From contig NZ_CAKZNK010000020.1 in the NCBI RefSeq assembly GCF_937129525.1, forward strand, positions 1 through 64,000: 64,000 bases of DNA, given 5' to 3'. The notes below the pieces were generated by a model. It was given only the letters and a program-made list of their open reading frames with translations. It was not told the origin of the DNA and did no database searches. Position numbers and translations under genes: made by a program. Origin of the DNA: an uncultured Chloroflexus sp. (GTDB lineage: Bacteria > Chloroflexota > Chloroflexia > Chloroflexales > Chloroflexaceae). Shown one piece after another: positions 41,883 through 51,625 of the stretch. Each line of letters begins with the position of its first letter. Positions within the stretch are counted from its first letter, which is position 1.

Positions 41883-42869
41883 ATGCGGTTTCTTTCAGCG
41901 GCTGATGTCAGGCAGGCCGCGCCGATGGCCGCAGCAATTGATGCGGTTGCGCAGGCGTTTGGCATGCTATCGCGTGGTGAAGCTGATATTCCCCTTCGCA
42001 CCGCGATTGCAACCCCAATCTATCAGGCGACAACCTTCTTTATGCCTGGTCGTCTCGGCGGTGAGACACCGGCTCTCGGTCTGAAAACCGTCTCAGTCTT
42101 CCCCCAAAATATCTATCGCGCCGAACCAACCATCTACGCCCTGGTGACATTGTTTGATCCGACCAGCGGGCGACCGCTGGCTGTGCTTGATGGGACGTAT
42201 CTCACTGCATTACGCACCGGCGCCGCTTCTGGTGTGGCTACCCGGTTGCTGGCCCGCGCCGATGCGCGCGTGCTGGTTGTGTTCGGCGCCGGCGCGCAGG
42301 CGTTGCCACAGATTCAGGCTGTGCTGGTAGCGCGACCAACGATTAATAATCTCTGGATCGTAAATCGCACTCGCGACCGGGCCGCTCTGCTGGCCGCGCA
42401 GGTGCGCAGTGAAGGGTTTCGCGGCGATATTCGCATTGCTACCGATCCGACTGTGCCGCTGGCCGAAGCCGATGTGGTATGCACGGCCACGAGCAGCCCT
42501 ACCCCTCTCTTCGCCGCCGAACTGGTGCGGCCAGGAACGCATATCAATGCCATTGGCGCTTATCGGCCTGATATGGCAGAGATTCCGCCGGCCCTGGTGG
42601 CGCAGAGCCGGGTCTTCGTCGATCAACGCCACGCTGCCTGGGCCGAAGCTGGCGATCTGATCCAGGCTCGCGCTGCCGGTCTCATCGATGAACAGCACAT
42701 TGCCGGTGAGCTGGGTGAGCTGGTCAATGGCGCTGTGCCTGGTCGCGCCACCAATGATGAGATTACCCTTTTCAAGTCGGTTGGCAATGCCGCGCAAGAT
42801 CTGGCTGTCGCTGCGCTGGTCTTACAGCGGGCAACTGAAGCAGGTCTCGGCGCGGAAGTTACACTCTGA
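41883..42869 (+). CDS. ornithine cyclodeaminase / mu-crystallin family dehydrogenase
   Basis: The 328-residue product is an OCD/mu-crystallin family NAD(P)-dependent enzyme: RFLSAADVRQAAPMAAAIDAV at the start, TALRTGAASGVATRLLARADA, the Rossmann loop VFGAGAQALPQIQAVL, and VCTATSSPTPLF. Family members include ornithine cyclodeaminase, alanine dehydrogenase and imine reductases; the substrate cannot be fixed. GAGGAGGTGGG lies directly upstream of the ATG at 41883, which is why I reject a longer frame from 41808. It stands alone between the S1 and ugd genes. Confidence 0.9.
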   Translation: MRFLSAADVRQAAPMAAAIDAVAQAFGMLSRGEADIPLRTAIATPIYQATTFFMPGRLGGETPALGLKTVSVFPQNIYRAEPTIYALVTLFDPTSGRPLAVLDGTYLTALRTGAASGVATRLLARADARVLVVFGAGAQALPQIQAVLVARPTINNLWIVNRTRDRAALLAAQVRSEGFRGDIRIATDPTVPLAEADVVCTATSSPTPLFAAELVRPGTHINAIGAYRPDMAEIPPALVAQSRVFVDQRHAAWAEAGDLIQARAAGLIDEQHIAGELGELVNGAVPGRATNDEITLFKSVGNAAQDLAVAALVLQRATEAGLGAEVTL

Positions 42870-42987
42870 GTTTTGTCATCAGTCGAAACGGCATTATTCA
42901 TCAAAATGTCACGCCTGTCGCGTACAACGATGATCAAACCGCGATGGATAGTGCCTCTATCCACGGTCACGTCAAGGAGAAGCTATC

Positions 42988-44328
42988 GTGAAAAACATTT
43001 GTGTCGTCGGTACCGGCTACGTTGGTTTGACAACCGGCGTGTGCTTCGCCGATCTCGGCCACTCAGTTACCTGCATCGAAATCGATCTGCACAAGCTTGA
43101 ATTGCTCCGCAGTGGCAAATCCCCGATCTTTGAACCGGGTCTCGAAGAGGTGCAAGAACGAAATATGCGCGCCGGACGGTTGCGCTTTACCGATGATTAT
43201 GCGGTCGGCATTCCTGAGGCCGAATTTATCTTCATTACAGTTGGCACGCCGATGGGCGAAGACGGCGCTGCCGATCTGACCTATGTCAAGGCTGCGGCGC
43301 GCAGTATTGGTAAATATCTGCGCTCAGGATCGATTATTATCGACAAGAGCACTGTGCCGGTTGGCACCGGCGATATGGTTGAAAACATTATTGCCGAACA
43401 CGTCGGCCCTGACGTGAAGTTTGATGTGGTCTCGAATCCCGAATTTCTGCGCGAAGGCAGCGCGTTGAGCGATTTCTTCAAGCCTGACCGAATTGTGTTG
43501 GGGGCCAAGAATCGCGAAGCGGCCCAGCGCGTGGCCGCGCTGCACGAAACCCTCGGTGCGCCGATCATCATCACCGATCTGCGCACTGCTGAGATGATCA
43601 AGTACGCTTCCAACGCCTTCCTGGCTACCCGCATTTCGTTCATCAATGAGATTGCCCAGATTTGTGAGCGACTCGGCGCCGATGTGCGCGAGGTCGCGCG
43701 GGGCATGGGTGCCGATAAGCGCATTGGTCCTCACTTTCTGGAGGCCGGCGTTGGTTACGGTGGCTCCTGTTTCCCGAAGGATGTGCTGGCCCTCTACCAT
43801 ATGGCTGCGTCAGCCGGCTGTCATCCTCAACTGCTTCAGGCCGTGATGGATATTAACAGCGATGCGCGCAAGCGGTTTGTGAAGAAGGTCGAGACTGTGC
43901 TAGGCGATCTCACCGGTCGCTTGATCGGTGTGCTCGGTCTGTCGTTTAAGCCAAACACTGATGATATGCGCGAAGCACCGAGCGTTGATATTATCAATGC
44001 TTTGTTGAAGAAGGGAGCGCGCGTCAAAGCGTATGACCCGGTGGCAATGCCACGAGCTGAAGAGTTACTGCCGACAGTAACCTTCACTGCAACCGCTTAT
44101 GATGTCGCCAAAGATGCCGATGCGCTCTTGCTGGTGACTGAATGGAATGAGTTTAAGCAGTTGGACTGGCAACGGATCAAGCGCTATATGCGTCAGCCGG
44201 TTGTGATCGATGGCCGTAATCTGTACGATCCGCGCGAGATGCGTAGCCTCGGCTTTATTTACTGGGGTGTCGGGCGCGGCGAAGCGCCGGTGCCAATCGC
44301 GGAAGAGGCTGCGAATATTGGCGATTAG
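42988..44328 (+). CDS. UDP-glucose 6-dehydrogenase
   Basis: This oxidises UDP-glucose twice to UDP-glucuronate for envelope polysaccharide. The 446-residue product has the NAD loop [20 protein letters not shown], the [11 protein letters not shown] segment and the catalytic Cys in [12 protein letters not shown]. The C-terminal domain begins with [16 protein letters not shown]. The GTG start at 42988 has AAGGAG 8 nt upstream. It could also act as a UDP-mannosamine-type dehydrogenase, but the motifs favour UDP-glucose. A hairpin terminates it about 120 bp downstream. Confidence 0.94.
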   Translation: MKNICVVGTGYVGLTTGVCFADLGHSVTCIEIDLHKLELLRSGKSPIFEPGLEEVQERNMRAGRLRFTDDYAVGIPEAEFIFITVGTPMGEDGAADLTYVKAAARSIGKYLRSGSIIIDKSTVPVGTGDMVENIIAEHVGPDVKFDVVSNPEFLREGSALSDFFKPDRIVLGAKNREAAQRVAALHETLGAPIIITDLRTAEMIKYASNAFLATRISFINEIAQICERLGADVREVARGMGADKRIGPHFLEAGVGYGGSCFPKDVLALYHMAASAGCHPQLLQAVMDINSDARKRFVKKVETVLGDLTGRLIGVLGLSFKPNTDDMREAPSVDIINALLKKGARVKAYDPVAMPRAEELLPTVTFTATAYDVAKDADALLLVTEWNEFKQLDWQRIKRYMRQPVVIDGRNLYDPREMRSLGFIYWGVGRGEAPVPIAEEAANIGD

Positions 44329-44444
44329 ACTGCTGTCGATTGGGATCGTCGTATTGCGCAGACAGGAAAACGTTAACCCGCTGCGACATCGACGCTTACC
44401 GTTACGTTTACGCTCGTCGTAACTGCATGGCGTGATTTTGAGGA

Positions 44445-44471
44445 ACAGCGACGCACATCGCGCGTCGCTGT
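44445..44471 (+). terminator. terminator after the UDP-glucose dehydrogenase gene
   Basis: A 10-bp stem (ACAGCGACGC and its complement) with a 7-nt loop is followed by TTGCTTTGC. It lies between the dehydrogenase gene and ilvD. The rest of 44329-44572 shows no gene and no T-box or attenuator that I recognise. Confidence 0.6.
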
Positions 44472-44572
44472 TTGCTTTGCTGCGAAATTCCCAATGCTTT
44501 GCGGCGAAGCTGACAAATAGCGTTACAATAGGCTATGGGTTCCGGTTCAGATACGATGTGAGGAGGCTCATA

Positions 44573-46258
44573 ATGAGCGAAAACCGCCGCAGTCGCTTGA
44601 TTACCGAAGGGCCGCAGCGCTCACCCAACCGGGCAATGTTGCGCGCTGTTGGTTTCGGCGACGACGATTTTACCAAGCCGATCGTAGGAGTTGCCAACGC
44701 TCACAGCACACTGACGCCGTGCAATTCCGGGTTAGGCGCGCTTGCTGCGCGCGCCGAAGCTGCTATCCGCGCAGTTGGTGGCATGCCGCAAGTCTTTGGC
44801 ACGATTACCGTCAGTGACGGGATCTCGATGGGCACGGAAGGCATGAAGTATTCCCTGGTCAGCCGGGAAGTAATTGCCGATTCCATCGAAACGGTTGTCA
44901 ATGCCCAGCGTATGGACGGTATCCTTGCGGTGGGAGGCTGCGACAAGAATATGCCCGGCGCGCTGATCGCGATGGCGCGTCTCGATATTCCGGCGATCTT
45001 CGTCTACGGCGGTACGATCAAGCCTGGTCATTACAAAGGGCGCGATTTAACCATCGTCAGCGCCTTCGAGGCGGTTGGCGAGTATAGCGCGGGCCGGATC
45101 GATGAGCACGAATTGCTTGAGATCGAGCGACATGCGTGTCCTGGCGCCGGTTCGTGTGGCGGCATGTATACTGCCAACACGATGTCATCGGCTATTGAAG
45201 CGTTAGGGCTGAGCCTGCCCGGCTCGTCAACGATGGCCGCTGAAGATGAAGAGAAAGCGATCAGCGCTGCGCGTTCGGGCGAGGTGTTGGTCGAGGCCAT
45301 TCGCGCCAATCGCACTGCGCGTCAGATGCTGACACGCAAGTCGTTCGAGAATGCGATTGCGGTAGTTATGGCGCTGGGCGGTTCAACGAACGCCGTCCTG
45401 CATTTGCTGGCTATTGCCCATGCTGCCGAAGTGCCGCTGACCATCGATGATTTTGAGACCATCCGCCAGCGCGTGCCGGTGCTCTGTGACCTGAAACCGT
45501 CGGGCCGCTATGTGGCCACAGATTTGCATCGCGTTGGTGGCGTTCCGCAGGTGATGAAGATGCTGCTGAATGCCGGCTTGATCCACGGCGATTGTATGAC
45601 GATCACCGGTCAGACGATTGCCGAGGTGCTGGCCGATGTGCCTGACCAGCCACCGGCCAATCAAGACGTAATTCGCCCCTTCGAGCAGCCGCTTTACCCG
45701 CAAGGGCATCTGGCAATTCTGCGCGGCAATCTGGCTGAAGAGGGTTGCGTAGCCAAGATCACCGGAATCAAGCAACGCCGGATCACCGGCCCGGCTCGCG
45801 TCTTCGATGCTGAAGAGGAGTGTCTGGAGGCAATCTTGAGCGGTAAGATCAAGGCTGGCGATGTGGTAGTCATCCGCTACGAAGGCCCGAAGGGTGGTCC
45901 TGGAATGCGCGAGATGCTGGCGCCAACCTCGGCGATTATCGGCGCCGGTCTCGGTGATAGCGTCGGTCTGATCACGGATGGTCGCTTCTCGGGCGGTACG
46001 TATGGCCTGGTTGTCGGCCATGTGGCGCCAGAAGCGGCAGTTGGCGGTACCATTGCGCTGGTGGAAGAGGGTGATAGCATCACGATTGATGCCGATGCCC
46101 GGCTTTTGCAGCTCAACGTCTCTGATGAAGAGCTGGCCCGCCGCCGCGCTGCCTGGCAACCACGTCCGCCGCGCTACAATCGCGGCGTGCTGGCCAAGTA
46201 CGCGAAACTGGTTTCGTCGGCCAGTCTGGGGGCAGTGACCGATCGATTTGCCGAATAG
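44573..46258 (+). CDS. ilvD: dihydroxy-acid dehydratase IlvD
   Basis: IlvD makes the 2-oxo acid precursors of valine and isoleucine. The 561-residue product has the iron-sulfur cysteines in [19 protein letters not shown] and [20 protein letters not shown], with a first one in TPCNSG, as in the usual three-cysteine arrangement. [12 protein letters not shown] and [10 protein letters not shown] complete the signature. GAGGAGG lies 7 nt before the ATG at 44573. No other branched-chain biosynthetic genes flank it, so it is a solitary locus. Confidence 0.96.
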   Translation: MSENRRSRLITEGPQRSPNRAMLRAVGFGDDDFTKPIVGVANAHSTLTPCNSGLGALAARAEAAIRAVGGMPQVFGTITVSDGISMGTEGMKYSLVSREVIADSIETVVNAQRMDGILAVGGCDKNMPGALIAMARLDIPAIFVYGGTIKPGHYKGRDLTIVSAFEAVGEYSAGRIDEHELLEIERHACPGAGSCGGMYTANTMSSAIEALGLSLPGSSTMAAEDEEKAISAARSGEVLVEAIRANRTARQMLTRKSFENAIAVVMALGGSTNAVLHLLAIAHAAEVPLTIDDFETIRQRVPVLCDLKPSGRYVATDLHRVGGVPQVMKMLLNAGLIHGDCMTITGQTIAEVLADVPDQPPANQDVIRPFEQPLYPQGHLAILRGNLAEEGCVAKITGIKQRRITGPARVFDAEEECLEAILSGKIKAGDVVVIRYEGPKGGPGMREMLAPTSAIIGAGLGDSVGLITDGRFSGGTYGLVVGHVAPEAAVGGTIALVEEGDSITIDADARLLQLNVSDEELARRRAAWQPRPPRYNRGVLAKYAKLVSSASLGAVTDRFAE

Positions 46259-46346
46259 AGCGGCCATGTCGCTGCTGCTCCCACTCGATGCGTCGGAGCA
46301 GCAGGAAAACCGCAAACGCGGTTGACGAACGACAGAAACTTTGAGT

Positions 46347-46369
46347 GGGTCGCAGCGCTGCTGCGACCC
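46347..46369. terminator. terminator hairpin after ilvD
   Basis: GGGTCGCAGC (46347-46356) pairs with 46360-46369 over a 3-nt loop. Confidence 0.6.
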
Positions 46370-46398
46370 GTCTTGTGCGTAGAAGCGCATCTCAGACA

Positions 46399-46422
46399 GC
46401 CGGGCCACGAAGGTGGCCCGGC
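46399..46422. terminator. second hairpin between convergent genes
   Basis: GCCGGGCCAC (46399-46408) pairs perfectly with 46413-46422 over a GAAG tetraloop. It lies 20 bp beyond the stop of the minus-strand gene at 46442 and probably terminates it. Confidence 0.65.
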
Positions 46423-46441
46423 GATCTGTCGTTATCAGTCC

Positions 46442-46891
46442 TTACCAGTCATCTTTGGCTGGCTCGGCTACCTGCACCTCGATGCTGGCCTGAGCCGGGT
46501 CGATCTGTTCGGGCAGATGTTCTCGCAGCAATCGTTCCAGCAGCGCCTGATCACTCTCGATTGGCACGGGTGTCTTGCTCGTATCGTAAATGACAATCAC
46601 CTGTGGTCTGGCGCTGTCTGATTGCGCGGTCAGCTTCTTCAGTTCATTCAGTAGTTGCACAACGACAAGTGAGAAGCTTGCCAGTGGCAGCAAAGATTGA
46701 GCTACGGTAGACGCTGTGACGAGCCATTGATAGACTTCGCCGCTGCGTAACGCGATGTACGCCGGTTTTATCTCCTGCTGCTGACTGCGTAAACCGTCAA
46801 TGACCTGACGGGCGACCTGATTAACCAGCGCCGGGCTGGCGCCATCCGTCTCTGCCGGACGAAAGCTGATAAGGATTCCTGTCTGAGTCAT
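46442..46891 (-). CDS. hypothetical protein, one hydrophobic segment
   Basis: I do not recognise this 149-residue protein. It begins with a beta-like segment (TGILISFRPAETDG). Residues 50-90 are hydrophobic (YQWLVTASTVAQSLLPLASF, SLVVVQLLNELKKL) and could be a membrane helix. The C-terminal half has a beta strand (PQVIVIYDTS) and an acidic helix. The layout faintly recalls small effector-associated constant components near conflict systems, but no such system is here. GAGG lies 8 nt before the ATG. It is 39 bp after the gene at 46931 on the same strand, so they may form an operon. Confidence 0.7.
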   Translation of the reverse strand: MTQTGILISFRPAETDGASPALVNQVARQVIDGLRSQQQEIKPAYIALRSGEVYQWLVTASTVAQSLLPLASFSLVVVQLLNELKKLTAQSDSARPQVIVIYDTSKTPVPIESDQALLERLLREHLPEQIDPAQASIEVQVAEPAKDDW

Positions 46892-46930
46892 GGCAGACAC
46901 CTCTTCGAAAACTCGTCACTGCTTCACCGG

Positions 46931-47656
46931 TCACACTGCGATCTCCAGCCATTGGGCTTCCGCGCAGGCACGTACACCCCACCCCAGTCGTCCGGTAGGT
47001 CGCACAATTGCGTACTGATTGTCAATCCAGATCACGAGACTGAGCGGGCCGCGCGGCGAGGGACCGCGTAACGCAACGGCGCCATCGACCAGCAGCTCAC
47101 TTTCGTTCGGCTCCCAGCGGATCTCGTAGTCGTGCCATTGGGTAAGGTCAACATCAATGATTGCCTCGGCGACACCGGTGGCGCGTTGAATATACGGCCA
47201 TAGCCACCGGTAGAAGGCAGGAATGTTGAGTAATGGCACGATCAGCGGCGCTACGCTCAACCAGCGCAGCGCCGCCGGCTTGCCGGTATCGACCATAGCT
47301 GCCTTCCAGCCGTATCCCGGCACATCCATCGCCAGTCGCATATCGTGTGGAGGGGCGCCGAAAAAGAACCAGACTGCTCGCGGCATCTGCGGTGGCCTGG
47401 CCCAGGGATAGCTCCACAGACCGAACCCGGCTGTGCCGATCAAGCGGTCGGCAGGATGCGAGAAGCGGGCTTGGAAGCGCAACGTCATTGGGGGAACCAG
47501 CGCTCGCGCTCTGCCGGGTCGCCGCCCGAAGTCGTCGAGCTGAGCGTTACGGTAGCGATTGGCCGGTCCGGGTGGACGGATGAGACGCAGGCCAGTCGCC
47601 GCGCGAATGATCCCCGCGCCGCCACTGCATCGTGGTTGTAGACATAATTCTTTCAT
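46931..47656 (-). CDS. hypothetical protein with beta-sandwich-like domain
   Basis: I do not recognise this protein of about 241 residues. The C-terminal 180 residues have the Trp/Gly-rich alternating pattern of a concanavalin-like or GH16-like beta-sandwich (IGTAGFGLWSYPW, DLTQWHDYEIRWEPNESEL, LVIWIDNQYAIVRPTGRLGW). The EIRWEP segment resembles the substrate-cleft strands of that fold, but catalytic residues of GH16 (ExDxE) are not seen. No signal peptide is evident. The start is uncertain: 47656 or 47686, neither with a ribosome site. It leads the possible pair with 46442-46891. Confidence 0.65.
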   Translation of the reverse strand: MKELCLQPRCSGGAGIIRAATGLRLIRPPGPANRYRNAQLDDFGRRPGRARALVPPMTLRFQARFSHPADRLIGTAGFGLWSYPWARPPQMPRAVWFFFGAPPHDMRLAMDVPGYGWKAAMVDTGKPAALRWLSVAPLIVPLLNIPAFYRWLWPYIQRATGVAEAIIDVDLTQWHDYEIRWEPNESELLVDGAVALRGPSPRGPLSLVIWIDNQYAIVRPTGRLGWGVRACAEAQWLEIAV

Positions 47657-47878
47657 GCTGGCCAGTTGTAGACTCTGTCCGGGCATACGGTTGGTTATCC
47701 TGGCGCCACAGTCATACTGGCATCGAAATGGCTCTGGTGAATTCGAATACTACTGTGTGGATGACATTGTATGTGATGCAGCATGCTGGTGTCAATGGCG
47801 AGTGCTGGTCGTCGTATTGACTGCCGATAACGCGCTACTGATTGCATCGGCCAGGCGTAATCGCTCTTGCCGCTAACA

Positions 47879-47912
47879 ACGGTAGCCTGTGTCTGATGAC
47901 ACAGGCTACCGT
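47879..47912 (-). terminator. strong terminator of ileS
   Basis: A perfect 15-bp stem with a TGAT tetraloop lies 31 bp beyond the ileS stop codon. The rest of 47687-47942 shows no gene. Confidence 0.8.
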
Positions 47913-47942
47913 CAGCGGTGAAATTCTCGTCAGCCGATGCTT

Positions 47943-50900
47943 TTATACCGTTGCCTTCACGATCCCCACGGTCACCATTCCATCGCCGAACTCATCAGTT
48001 TCGGTGTAGGCATCAGCAGGCGGGTTACCTACTGTTAACTCAACCGACAAGGTTTCCGAGCTAATGTAATCGCGGTACCTGGCTAAGGTTGCTGTCAGCA
48101 GCCCGGTCTCATCTGCGCTGTTGAGGAAGAGGTGGATGCGGTCGCTGATGGCAAGACCGGCGCTCTTGCGCGCATCTTGCACGTAGCGCACCAGATCGCG
48201 CGCTGCCCCCTCCAGTCGTAGTTCCTCGGTGACGGTTGTGTTGAGCGCAACCAGCATGCCGTCGGCTTCAGCCACTGCATACCCTTCAGGAGCGCTGCTT
48301 TCAACCAGAACCTCATCAGGCAGCAACTCCACATCTTGCCCATCAACCGGCAGGCGTAGCGGTTGACCGGCTTCCACGGCCTGCGCTGCCGCTCGCGCGG
48401 CAGCGCCGCTCAGATCGCGCAGCGCTGCGGTCAATGCCGGTACCAGCTTGCCAAATTTTTTGCCAACCAGGCGCAAATTCGGTTTCAGGCGATACTCGAC
48501 GACAGTGCTGCTGGCATCGAGATAGCGGACTGCTTTGACATTCAGCTCATCACGTAGCTCGGCCTCGAAGCGACGCACACCGTTGAGTACAGACGTAGTG
48601 CTGGCTCGCAACCACAGTTCGCTCAGAGGCTGTCGCACCTTGAGATTGGCCTGCTTCCGCGCAGCGCGACCCAACGACACGGCGGTCAGCAGCGCTTCGG
48701 TGTCGGCAACCAGTTGCGGGTCGAGCAATGTTTGATCAACCTGCGGCCAGCGCGCGAGATGGACGCTCTCCGGCGCGGAGGGATCGCGCTCGGCGACCAG
48801 GTTGCGGTACATCACCTCGCTGACGAACGGAGTAAACGGCGCTGCCAGTTTAGCGACCGTCACCAGACAGGTGTAAAGCGTTTGATAAGCGGCCTCTTTA
48901 TCGGCGTCACCTTCGCTCTTCCAGAAGCGTCGGCGATTGCGCCGCACGTACCAGTTCGACAGTTCATCAACGAAGTGCTCGATAGCGTTAGCCGCCGTGT
49001 AGACATCGTAGTCCTCAAAGGCTGCGGTTACCTGCTGCACAAGCTGGTTGAGGGCAGCCAGTGCCCAGCGGTCGATTGGTTGCAATTCGGCGGTGCGCCC
49101 ATTATTGGGCTGCCACTGATCGAGATTGGCGTAAGTCACGAAGAAGGCATACGTATTCCAGAGCGTGAGCAAGAATTTGCGCATGCTCTCGCTGACCAGC
49201 GCCATACTGAAGCGACGGGCATTGCCGGGCGGCGCCGCAGTGAACAGGTACCAGCGCAACGCATCGACACCGTAGGCGCTAATGACCTCTTCCGGCTCGA
49301 TCACGTTGCCCTTACTCTTGCTCATCTTGATGCCGTGTTCATCGAGAATGTGTCCCAAACAGATCACATTCTTGAACGCTGGCCGGTCAAAGAGCAGTGT
49401 GCTCACAGCGTGCAGGGTGTAAAACCAGCCGCGCGTCTGATCTACCGCCTCACAGATGTAATCGGCGGGATGGGCCATCTCGAAAATCTCGCGATGTTCA
49501 AACGGGTAGTGCCACTGCGCGACCGGCATCGAGCCGCTATCAAACCAGCAATCGGCCACATCGGGAATGCGGCGCATCAGGCCATGTTGTGGATCTTCCC
49601 AGACAACTTCATCGATATAGGGCCGATGCAGATCGAGATCGCGCAGCGAGCGGCCAACCTTCGCTTCCAGCTCGGCCAGCGAGCCGATGCAGACCATGTG
49701 CGATCCGTCGGCGTTCGTCCAGATTGGGATCGGCGTGCCCCAGTAGCGTTCGCGACTGATCGCCCAGTCGATATTGTTTTCGAGCCAGTTACCGAACCGT
49801 CCGTCGCGGATATGTTCGGGCACCCAGTGAATTTGCTGATTGTTGGCGACCAGATCGGCTTTGAAGGCAGTAGTGCGAATATACCACGAGCGTTTGGCGT
49901 AATAGAGCAACGGAGTGCCACACCGCCAGCAGAAGGGGTAGTAGTGGCGCACTCGTCCACTGCGCAAGAGCAGGCCCCGCGCTTTGAGATTGCGGGTGAT
50001 GTCAGGATCGGCCTCTTTGAAGAACTTACCGGCAAAGCCGAGTTCACTAAACTGAGGCAGCACCTTGCCATCGAGACCGACTGAAAAGAGGGTCGGCAGG
50101 CCGTGCTTGCGCCCAACTTCGAGGTCGCCATACGCCGGCGCGATATGAACAATACCGGTACCATCATCGAGGCTAACGATCTCATCGGCGATCACGCGGT
50201 AGGTCGTCTCCCAATCAACTGTATCGCCGTCGCCGGGCACTCCCCGGAAGAGCGGCTCGTAGCGCAGGCCGACCAGATCGTTGCCGCGGAAGTGTCGCAA
50301 CACAGTAAAGCTATCGGCGGGCAAGACACTCTGCGCCAGTGCCGCTGCCATCACCAGCCGCTCGCCCTGATGCTCAACTTCAACGTATTCGGCGTCGTGC
50401 TTGACCGCCAGGGCAACGTTGGCCGGCAATGTCCAGGGGGTCGTTGTCCAGGCGACCAGAAACGCGCCATTGAGCGTGCCATCGACTGCCGGTGGTGGCG
50501 TGGTGAAACCGGTCACACGGAACTTGACATAGACACTCGGATCATCAACATCATCGCGAGCGCCGAGGCTCACTTCGTGGTCGCTGAGGCTGGTGCCGCA
50601 GCGCGGACAATGCATCGTCACCTTATAATCACGGAAGAGCAAGCCGCGATCCCACAGTTGGCGGAAGATCCACCAGGTTGACTCGATGTAATCATTCTCG
50701 TAGGTGATGTAAGCATCTTCGCTCAACCAGAAGGCGATGCGCTTGGTAAAAGCCTTCCACTCTTGAATGTACTCCCAAACACTTTCACGGCAGAGACGGT
50801 TAAACTCGGCGATCCCGAAGCGCTCGATGTCAGGTTTACCGCTGAAACCGAGCTTCTTCTCGATCTCGATCTCAACCGGCAAGCCATGGGTATCCCAACC

Positions 50901-51146
50901 TTCGCGACGACCAATGATGCGATACCCCTGCATCGAGCGATAGCGCAGGATCACATCTTTGAAGCTCCGCGAGATGGTATGGTGGAGACCAGGGCGACCG
51001 TTGGCAGTTGGCGGGCCTTCGTAAAAGACAAACGGCTTCTCGCCGGAAGCCAGCGCCTTGGCGACGATATTGTTGGCGTCCCACCACGCCAGCACTTCTT
51101 CTTCCAGTTGAGGAAACTTGACATTTGGGTCAACCGATTTAAACAT
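47943..51146 (-). CDS. ileS: isoleucyl-tRNA synthetase, type 2
   Basis: IleRS charges tRNA-Ile and edits valine. The 1067-residue product has the class I ATP motifs: the HIGH-equivalent GLHH at 53-56 within GPPTANGRPGLHH, and KMSKSKGN. The NGRPGLHH form instead of ANGHIHLGH marks the eukaryote-like type 2 IleRS, a form known to tolerate mupirocin. A CP1 editing domain (about 180-390, AWTTTPWTLPANVALAV and DDGTGIVHIAPAYGD) is intact. GGAGG lies 4 nt before the ATG. It is preceded by a T-box leader that reads Ile codons, so uncharged tRNA-Ile should switch it on. Confidence 0.95.
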   Translation of the reverse strand: MFKSVDPNVKFPQLEEEVLAWWDANNIVAKALASGEKPFVFYEGPPTANGRPGLHHTISRSFKDVILRYRSMQGYRIIGRREGWDTHGLPVEIEIEKKLGFSGKPDIERFGIAEFNRLCRESVWEYIQEWKAFTKRIAFWLSEDAYITYENDYIESTWWIFRQLWDRGLLFRDYKVTMHCPRCGTSLSDHEVSLGARDDVDDPSVYVKFRVTGFTTPPPAVDGTLNGAFLVAWTTTPWTLPANVALAVKHDAEYVEVEHQGERLVMAAALAQSVLPADSFTVLRHFRGNDLVGLRYEPLFRGVPGDGDTVDWETTYRVIADEIVSLDDGTGIVHIAPAYGDLEVGRKHGLPTLFSVGLDGKVLPQFSELGFAGKFFKEADPDITRNLKARGLLLRSGRVRHYYPFCWRCGTPLLYYAKRSWYIRTTAFKADLVANNQQIHWVPEHIRDGRFGNWLENNIDWAISRERYWGTPIPIWTNADGSHMVCIGSLAELEAKVGRSLRDLDLHRPYIDEVVWEDPQHGLMRRIPDVADCWFDSGSMPVAQWHYPFEHREIFEMAHPADYICEAVDQTRGWFYTLHAVSTLLFDRPAFKNVICLGHILDEHGIKMSKSKGNVIEPEEVISAYGVDALRWYLFTAAPPGNARRFSMALVSESMRKFLLTLWNTYAFFVTYANLDQWQPNNGRTAELQPIDRWALAALNQLVQQVTAAFEDYDVYTAANAIEHFVDELSNWYVRRNRRRFWKSEGDADKEAAYQTLYTCLVTVAKLAAPFTPFVSEVMYRNLVAERDPSAPESVHLARWPQVDQTLLDPQLVADTEALLTAVSLGRAARKQANLKVRQPLSELWLRASTTSVLNGVRRFEAELRDELNVKAVRYLDASSTVVEYRLKPNLRLVGKKFGKLVPALTAALRDLSGAAARAAAQAVEAGQPLRLPVDGQDVELLPDEVLVESSAPEGYAVAEADGMLVALNTTVTEELRLEGAARDLVRYVQDARKSAGLAISDRIHLFLNSADETGLLTATLARYRDYISSETLSVELTVGNPPADAYTETDEFGDGMVTVGIVKATV

Positions 51147-51169
51147 GCAACCTCCGTGCGCACTCGATC

Positions 51170-51455
51170 AAAAAACCCCGTCCCCAAAAGGGGACGAGGC
51201 CGATAAACCCCGCGGTACCACCCCGATTCGACGGCGCTACGATGCAAGCGCTCATCGCACTCTGCAAGCGTCTACCAACGCTCTGCCCTGATAACGGTGG
51301 GCGATCCGGGCGCAGCTACTACGCAAGGCATACAGCCAGGCGGTTCACCTGCCGGCTCAGGGGTGATTTTCACTGCCACCGGTTCCACCCGGCTTCCACC
51401 GCCCCGGGCTCGCTGGCGGGCAAGCGGCAGTTACTCGTCCCCGTCATCGCCGTTA
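51170..51455 (-). promoter_or_regulatory. T-box leader controlling ileS (Ile specifier ATC)
   Basis: On the minus strand the leader carries the conserved T-box GGGGTGGTACCGCG (51224-51211), which pairs with the CCA end of uncharged tRNA. It is followed by a terminator: CGTCCCC-TTTT-GGGGACG (51195-51180) with further pairs and a run of six T. Stem I starts with GACGAGTA (plus coordinates about 51434-51441), and an ATC triplet (51367-51365) within AAAATCACC is the likely specifier for isoleucine. Uncharged tRNA-Ile would stabilise the antiterminator and allow ileS expression. Confidence 0.9.
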
Positions 51456-51461
51456 GATGAC

Positions 51462-51490
51462 AGTATACGCCGGGAATATGGTTGCGTCAA
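51462..51490 (-). promoter_or_regulatory. promoter of the T-box leader and ileS
   Basis: On the minus strand TTGACG (51490-51485) and TATACT (51467-51462) are separated by 17 bp. Transcription would begin near 51455. Confidence 0.82.
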
Positions 51491-51571
51491 GGTAGGGGTG
51501 AGGCGGGACGGAATTCAGTGTGGTGATCGTTCATCCAGGCAGCGTTGATACTTACTCGGATTTGCCGAAAA

Positions 51572-51603
51572 CAGCGAAGCGACCCGAATGGGCCGCTTCG
51601 CTG
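51572..51603 (-). terminator. terminator of the EF-G paralogue gene
   Basis: A 10-bp stem (CAGCGAAGCG and its complement) with a 12-nt loop lies 22 bp after the stop, and on the minus strand is followed by TTTTCGG. Confidence 0.78.
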
Positions 51604-51625
51604 AAAGGGGATAGGGGGCAGTGAG

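Noticed and set aside
44329-44572. T-box or leucine/valine attenuator before ilvD
   Set aside because: No T-box core and no leader peptide with branched-chain codons; only the terminator hairpin of the upstream gene.
46442-47656. Conflict-system or defence module
   Set aside because: The faint resemblance of the small protein to effector-associated components is not supported by any nuclease, NTPase or CHAT gene next to it.
48714-50084. Long 456-codon frame opposite ileS
   Set aside because: It is antisense to a complete isoleucyl-tRNA synthetase gene, and its product resembles no family; a shadow of GC-rich codons.
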